Shown: in pieces, positions 6,050 to 6,701 of the stretch
Numbering within the stretch: the stretch's first letter is position 1
Layout of the letters: each line of letters opens with the position of its first letter
Source of the DNA: Flavobacteriales bacterium
GTDB taxonomy: Bacteria > Bacteroidota > Bacteroidia > Flavobacteriales > Crocinitomicaceae
Direction of reading: 5' to 3'
Assembly (NCBI GenBank): GCA_947375085.1
Contig: CANCEQ010000166.1
Coordinates: 1-6,701 of the forward strand
Length of the DNA: 6,701 bases
Program-made: the position numbers and the translations under genes
Notes under the pieces: model-generated
Databases searched by the model: none
The model's input: the letters and a program-made list of their open reading frames with translations, nothing else
What the model was told of the DNA's origin: nothing

Positions 6050-6064
6050 AATCCAACATTCAAA
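6037..6064. repeat. 14-bp perfect tandem duplication
   Basis: atccaacattcaaa occurs twice back to back (6037-6050 and 6051-6064) immediately before the end of the helicase gene. A degenerate inverted copy lies at 6015-6027, so either direct unit could form the hairpin stem. It looks like a small intergenic repeat family or a slippage duplication. Confidence 0.85.
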
Positions 6065-6065
6065 A

Positions 6066-6701
6066 TTAAAGAAAGTATTCCTCGGTAAAATTGACTAAAT
6101 AAACTCGTTCTGTTGCTCTTGTTAAAGCTGTGTATAACCAACGGTAGTAATCGCTTGTCATCATTTCTTCCGTGATATATCCTTGGTCGATGAAAACGGA
6201 AGCCCATTGTCCACCTTGAGATTTATGGCAAGTTACTGCATAGGCATATTTCACTTGCAGCGCATTGAAATATGGATTTTTCATTATTAAATCGTAACGT
6301 TTTCTTTTGTTTCGCTCGTGTTCGTAATCTTTTTCAATGGCAAAAAATAACTCTTTCATTCGGTCTCTTGAAAGATTTGGTCCGTCGGTATTTAATGTTT
6401 CCGGAAGCATAATCACTTCAAGTTCTTCTACATCAGGATAATCGACAAATTTTACGATTGCTTTAATGAATTCAAATCCATATAATTCTTCTCGTTTTAA
6501 AATCCGTTGGACTTTCATTAACTCACCATTCGCAATAAATCCAACAGAAGAAGATTCATCTAACCAATAGTAATTATTTTTAACGACCATTAAGCAATCA
6601 CCGTTACAAAGTAAATCTTCGTACCAAAGAATTCTAGCTCTAATTTGATTGTTGTAATTATTTGCCCATTTATTTGAACGAGTAATCACAATTGTTTCTT
6701 C
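6066..6701 (-). CDS. Superfamily 1 RecD-like DNA helicase, C-terminal part (5' end outside the window)
   Basis: The last 211 residues are present; the open frame continues upstream through the window edge and begins EETIVITRSNKWANNYN. Diagnostic helicase motifs are visible. ITRSNKWAN (fragment residues 6-14) is the strand and Arg-containing motif IV region. YAVTCHKSQGGQW (154-166) is motif V of the UvrD_C_2/RecD type. YTALTRATERVYLV (190-203) is motif VI with its arginine finger. GDCLMVVKNNYYW (34-46) is typical of the RecD/Dda-like beta-rich insertion. The Walker A and B motifs must lie upstream, outside the window. Such proteins are ATP-driven 5'-3' DNA helicases of about 450-500 residues in Bacteroidota, often annotated as RecD-like or exodeoxyribonuclease V alpha subunit; no recBC context is visible here. 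It is convergent to the OmpA-like gene, with 53 bp between. A GTG at 6687-6689 is in frame but is internal. Confidence 0.9.
   Translation of the reverse strand, partial: EETIVITRSNKWANNYNNQIRARILWYEDLLCNGDCLMVVKNNYYWLDESSSVGFIANGELMKVQRILKREELYGFEFIKAIVKFVDYPDVEELEVIMLPETLNTDGPNLSRDRMKELFFAIEKDYEHERNKRKRYDLIMKNPYFNALQVKYAYAVTCHKSQGGQWASVFIDQGYITEEMMTSDYYRWLYTALTRATERVYLVNFTEEYFL

Noticed and set aside
6687..6689. GTG as the start of the helicase gene
   Set aside because: The open frame continues through the window edge and the residues before it (EETI) extend the motif IV strand; a 207-residue protein would lack the ATP-binding motifs. It is a truncated gene, not a short one.

Overview
The window looks like a chromosomal segment of a member of the Bacteroidota, most likely the Flavobacteriia. 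The evidence is strongly AT-rich DNA, a C-terminal type IX secretion (T9SS) sorting domain, TAnnTTTG-type -7 promoter boxes, weak Shine-Dalgarno signals, and signal peptides ending in the flavobacterial S-x-S-Q style. I cannot place it below that level.

Layout, left to right. (1) On the minus strand, a GbsR/MarR-type regulator (875-1381) lies upstream of a DCC-family thioredoxin-like protein with a multi-pass membrane tail (8-826). They are 48 bp apart and probably form an operon. A 9-bp direct repeat, present three times, starts in the regulator's stop codon. (2) Between the regulator and a divergent plus-strand gene is a perfect 52-bp palindrome (1393-1444). It contains a well-formed flavobacterial promoter reading towards the regulator and is the obvious candidate operator. 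(3) The divergent gene (true start 1535) encodes a small secreted T9SS cargo and ends at a clear intrinsic terminator. (4) Next come two plus-strand genes: a 750-residue exported protein of unknown family (2698-4950) and a 261-residue exported protein with two OmpA-like domains (5227-6012). The 276 bp between them is almost entirely two near-identical 129-bp copies of a hairpin-forming repeat. (5) A convergent minus-strand gene at the right edge (6066-6701, cut by the window) is the C-terminal part of a superfamily 1 RecD-like DNA helicase. The 53-bp convergent gap holds a 14-bp tandem duplication and a weak hairpin.

How the parts may work together: the left half reads as a self-contained regulatory island, in which a repressor-like protein could control itself, a membrane redox protein and a secreted protein through one palindrome. 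The right half reads as a cell-envelope pair, an unknown exported protein plus a peptidoglycan-associating OmpA-like protein, next to an unrelated housekeeping helicase. No mobile-element transposase, CRISPR array, tRNA or rRNA is visible. The most unusual items are the 52-bp palindrome, the tandem hairpin repeats, the double OmpA protein whose two halves keep complementary parts of the family's binding signature, and the 750-residue orphan.
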